Part shown: in pieces, positions 62,276-64,000 of the stretch | Position numbering within the stretch: position 1 is the first letter of the stretch | How the letters are laid out: each line of letters begins with the position of its first letter | Assembly (NCBI GenBank): GCA_033763395.1 | Contig: JANRKQ010000242.1 | Location: forward strand, 15,239 to 79,238 | DNA: 64,000 nt | Source of the DNA: Xiheimicrobium sp033763395 | GTDB lineage: Bacteria; Myxococcota; Myxococcia; Myxococcales; Myxococcaceae | Reading direction: 5' to 3' | Made by a program: the position numbers and the translations under genes | Notes under the pieces: model-generated | Databases searched by the model: none | Told to the model about the DNA's origin: nothing | The model's input: the letters and a program-made list of their open reading frames with translations, nothing else

Positions 62276-63921
62276 GGCGGCTGCTCCTCGCGGCCGCGGT
62301 GGCGGCGCTCGCGTGTCAGCCGCCGCGGGCCGAGCCTCCGCGTGGCGTCCTCACCCTCACCGCGTCGCAGTCGCAGGCCACGTGGATTCGCAACTTCAAC
62401 CCGCTCATGCCGGGCTCGCGCTGGCCGTCGGCCGCGGGCATCTACGAGCCGCTCGCCATCTACAACTCCGTCGCCGGGGCGTGGGTGCCGTGGCTGGCGA
62501 CGTCGTGGGCGTGGCGCGACGAGGGCCTCACGCTGGCCTTCACGCCGCGCGCGGGCGTCAGCTGGTCCGACGGAGCGCCCTTCTCGGCCGACGACGTCGT
62601 CTTCACCTTCGAGCTGCTCCGCCGCTTCCCCGCGCTCGACCAGAAGTCGGTGTGGAGCTTCCTCGAGGCGGTGCAGCGGGACGACTCGGGCGAAGTCACG
62701 TTTCGCTTCAAGCGGCCGTACGTGCCCGCGCTCGCGTGGATTGCGCACCAGCCCATCGTGCCGAAGCACGCGTGGGCAGGCGTCGAAGACCCGGTGGCCT
62801 TCACCAACCCGACGCCCATCGCGACGGGGCCCTTCACCGAGGTGCGCCTCTTCCAGAACCAGGTGTACGAGCTGGGGAAGAACCCGCGCTACTGGCAGCC
62901 GGGCAAGCCGGGCATCGAGGCGATTCGGCTGCCGGCCTTCCCCGGGAACGACCAGGCCAACCTCGCGCTGGTCGACGGAGAGCTCGACTGGGCCGCGAAC
63001 TACGTGCCCGCCATCGAGCGCGTCTACGTGCGGAAGGACCCGACGCACCATCACTACTGGTTCCCCGCGCTGGGCAGCACCGTCTTTCTGTACGCGAACA
63101 CCACGCGCGCGCCCTTCGGTGACGTGCGGGTGCGCAAGGCGCTGAGCCTCGCCATCGACCGCTCGCTCATCGTCGACGTCGCGATGTCCCGCTACACGAA
63201 CGCGTCGGACGCCACCGCCCTCTCCGCAGCCTATGACGCGTGGAGAGACCAGGCCGCCGTCACGAAGGGCGCCGCGTGGATGCGCTTCGATGCGGTGGAG
63301 GCTGGGCGCCTCCTCGATGAGGCGGGCCTCACGCGCAACGAGAAGGGCCAGCGCGTGCTGCCCGATGGCAAGCCCCTCACCGCCAGCATCGCGGTCGTCA
63401 ACGGCTGGTCCGACTGGGTGCGCGCGGCGCAGGTCATCTCGCGCGGCTTCAAGAAGCTGGGCGTCGACGCGCCGGTGCGGCTCTTCGACGAGGGCACCTG
63501 GTTCCAGCGACTCCAGCGTGGAGAGTTCGACCTCGCGGTGGGCTGGTCCATCGAGGGCGTGGCGCCCTACGAGTTCTACCGCTGGCTGATGAGCCCGCAG
63601 ACGGTGCAGCCCATGGGCTCGCCGGCGCCAGGCAACTGGCATCGGTACGGCAGTGAGGCCGCCGCGCCGCTCTTCGCCGAGCTCGAGCGCACGACCGACG
63701 CCGCGCGCGAGAAGGAGCTCGAGGCCGCGCTCCAGCACGTCTTCGTCGACGAAGCGCCGGCGATTCCGCTCTTCCCCAACCCGTCGTGGGGCGAGTTCAA
63801 CACGCGCCGCTTCGAGGGCTTTCCCGACGCGAAGAACCCGTGGGCCGCGCTGTCTCCGAACAAGATGCCCGACGCGCTGCTGGTGCTGACGGCGGTGAAG
63901 ACGCGCGCGGAGGCTCCATGA
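62272..63921 (+). CDS. Family-5 extracellular solute-binding lipoprotein (oligosaccharide/peptide ABC importer)
   Basis: 549 aa; ATG 62272 overlaps the GH16 stop. MRRLLLAAAVAALACQPP gives lipobox C15. SBP_bac_5 features: FNPLMPGSRWPSAAGIYEPLAIYN, LATSWAWRDEGLTLAFTPRAGVSWSDGAPFSADDVVFTFELL, PTPIATGPFTEVR, VRVRKALSLAIDRSLIVD. Members of this family bind peptides or, in several lineages, beta-linked oligosaccharides such as cellobiose or laminaribiose. The glucanase context and the opening IRNFNPL...YEPL favour a beta-glucan oligosaccharide ligand. Next gene is the permease. Confidence 0.92.
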   Translation: MRRLLLAAAVAALACQPPRAEPPRGVLTLTASQSQATWIRNFNPLMPGSRWPSAAGIYEPLAIYNSVAGAWVPWLATSWAWRDEGLTLAFTPRAGVSWSDGAPFSADDVVFTFELLRRFPALDQKSVWSFLEAVQRDDSGEVTFRFKRPYVPALAWIAHQPIVPKHAWAGVEDPVAFTNPTPIATGPFTEVRLFQNQVYELGKNPRYWQPGKPGIEAIRLPAFPGNDQANLALVDGELDWAANYVPAIERVYVRKDPTHHHYWFPALGSTVFLYANTTRAPFGDVRVRKALSLAIDRSLIVDVAMSRYTNASDATALSAAYDAWRDQAAVTKGAAWMRFDAVEAGRLLDEAGLTRNEKGQRVLPDGKPLTASIAVVNGWSDWVRAAQVISRGFKKLGVDAPVRLFDEGTWFQRLQRGEFDLAVGWSIEGVAPYEFYRWLMSPQTVQPMGSPAPGNWHRYGSEAAAPLFAELERTTDAAREKELEAALQHVFVDEAPAIPLFPNPSWGEFNTRRFEGFPDAKNPWAALSPNKMPDALLVLTAVKTRAEAP

Positions 63922-64000
63922 AGTTCCTCCTGCGCCGCTTCGGCTTCTACGGCGTGGCGGCCTTCTTCGCCGTCACCTTGAACTTCTTCCTCCCGCGCCT
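63918..64000 (+). CDS. ABC transporter permease, N-terminal 27 residues (cut by window edge)
   Basis: ATG 63918 overlaps the solute-binding gene stop (ATGA). MKFLLRRFGFYGVAAFFAVT followed by LNFFLPR is the usual start of the DppB/OppB-type permease: a basic end, first TM helix, then the N-F-x-x-P-R motif. It would form the channel for the 62272 binding protein. The rest lies outside the window. Confidence 0.85.
   Translation, partial: MKFLLRRFGFYGVAAFFAVTLNFFLPR

Overview
The window is high-GC DNA (strong G/C preference at third codon positions) from a member of the Myxococcota; the exact family is not decided here. Pointers are the many lipoproteins with Asp-Ala-Gly or Gly/Ala-rich linkers, C-terminal Cys-TM-Arg tails of the MYXO-CTERM type, delta-60 and kelch-like propeller proteins, two DUF1592/DUF1552 gene pairs, an FHA-Ser/Thr kinase-PEGA protein, and a TonB receptor that carries its own TonB C-terminal-like domain. 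No rRNA, tRNA, CRISPR array or insertion sequence was seen.

Layout. 1-5.7 kb: end of a secreted beta-helix protein, a lipoprotein, an endonuclease V homologue, and two cell-wall enzymes (L,D-transpeptidase-like and NlpC/P60) that share an N-terminal motif and have no Sec signal. 5.7-11.5 kb: two delta-60/kelch surface proteins and a BNR-type lipoprotein. 11.7-14 kb: an ECF sigma-factor operon. 14-18.9 kb: DUF1592 + DUF1552 pair and a di-heme peroxidase. 18.9-22.3 kb: a heme-thiolate peroxygenase-like protein, a large three-repeat lipoprotein and a small membrane protein. 22.4-25.9 kb: a TetR-controlled SDR/membrane-protein operon with two matching operator sites, and a DUF1761 membrane domain fused in frame to a WYL-type regulator. 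26-37.5 kb: assorted accessory genes (GT-C-like membrane protein, NADAR protein, lipoproteins, metallophosphoesterase, Coq4 family protein, GNAT). 37.7-41.1 kb: STAS-like protein, FIST sensor and a hybrid histidine kinase with a frameshift. 41.2-46.2 kb: TPR/PEGA protein, FHA-kinase-PEGA protein and a lamin-tail lipoprotein. 46.7-49.8 kb: second DUF1592 + DUF1552 pair. 50-53.7 kb: TonB receptor broken by one in-frame TAG, plus an IPT lipoprotein. 54-64 kb: SMI1/KNR4 protein, then a beta-1,3-glucan utilisation locus.

The most coherent system is that last one. Two GH17 enzymes and a 1143-residue phosphorylase-like enzyme (minus strand) diverge from a ROK repressor, a GH16 lipoprotein, a family-5 solute-binding lipoprotein and an ABC permease (plus strand). 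Two copies of the same 23-bp palindrome lie in the divergent promoter region, one in front of each arm. The inferred pathway is: GH16 cuts glucan outside, the ABC system imports oligosaccharides, and GH17 enzymes plus phosphorolysis finish inside.

Three genes carry lesions (a G9-tract frameshift near 28.5 kb, a 1-nt loss near 40.46 kb, a TAG near 51.78 kb). These may be assembly errors or real pseudogenisation. Two direct-repeat pairs (5.7-5.97 kb; 34.1/35.0 kb) record local duplications that copied gene ends.
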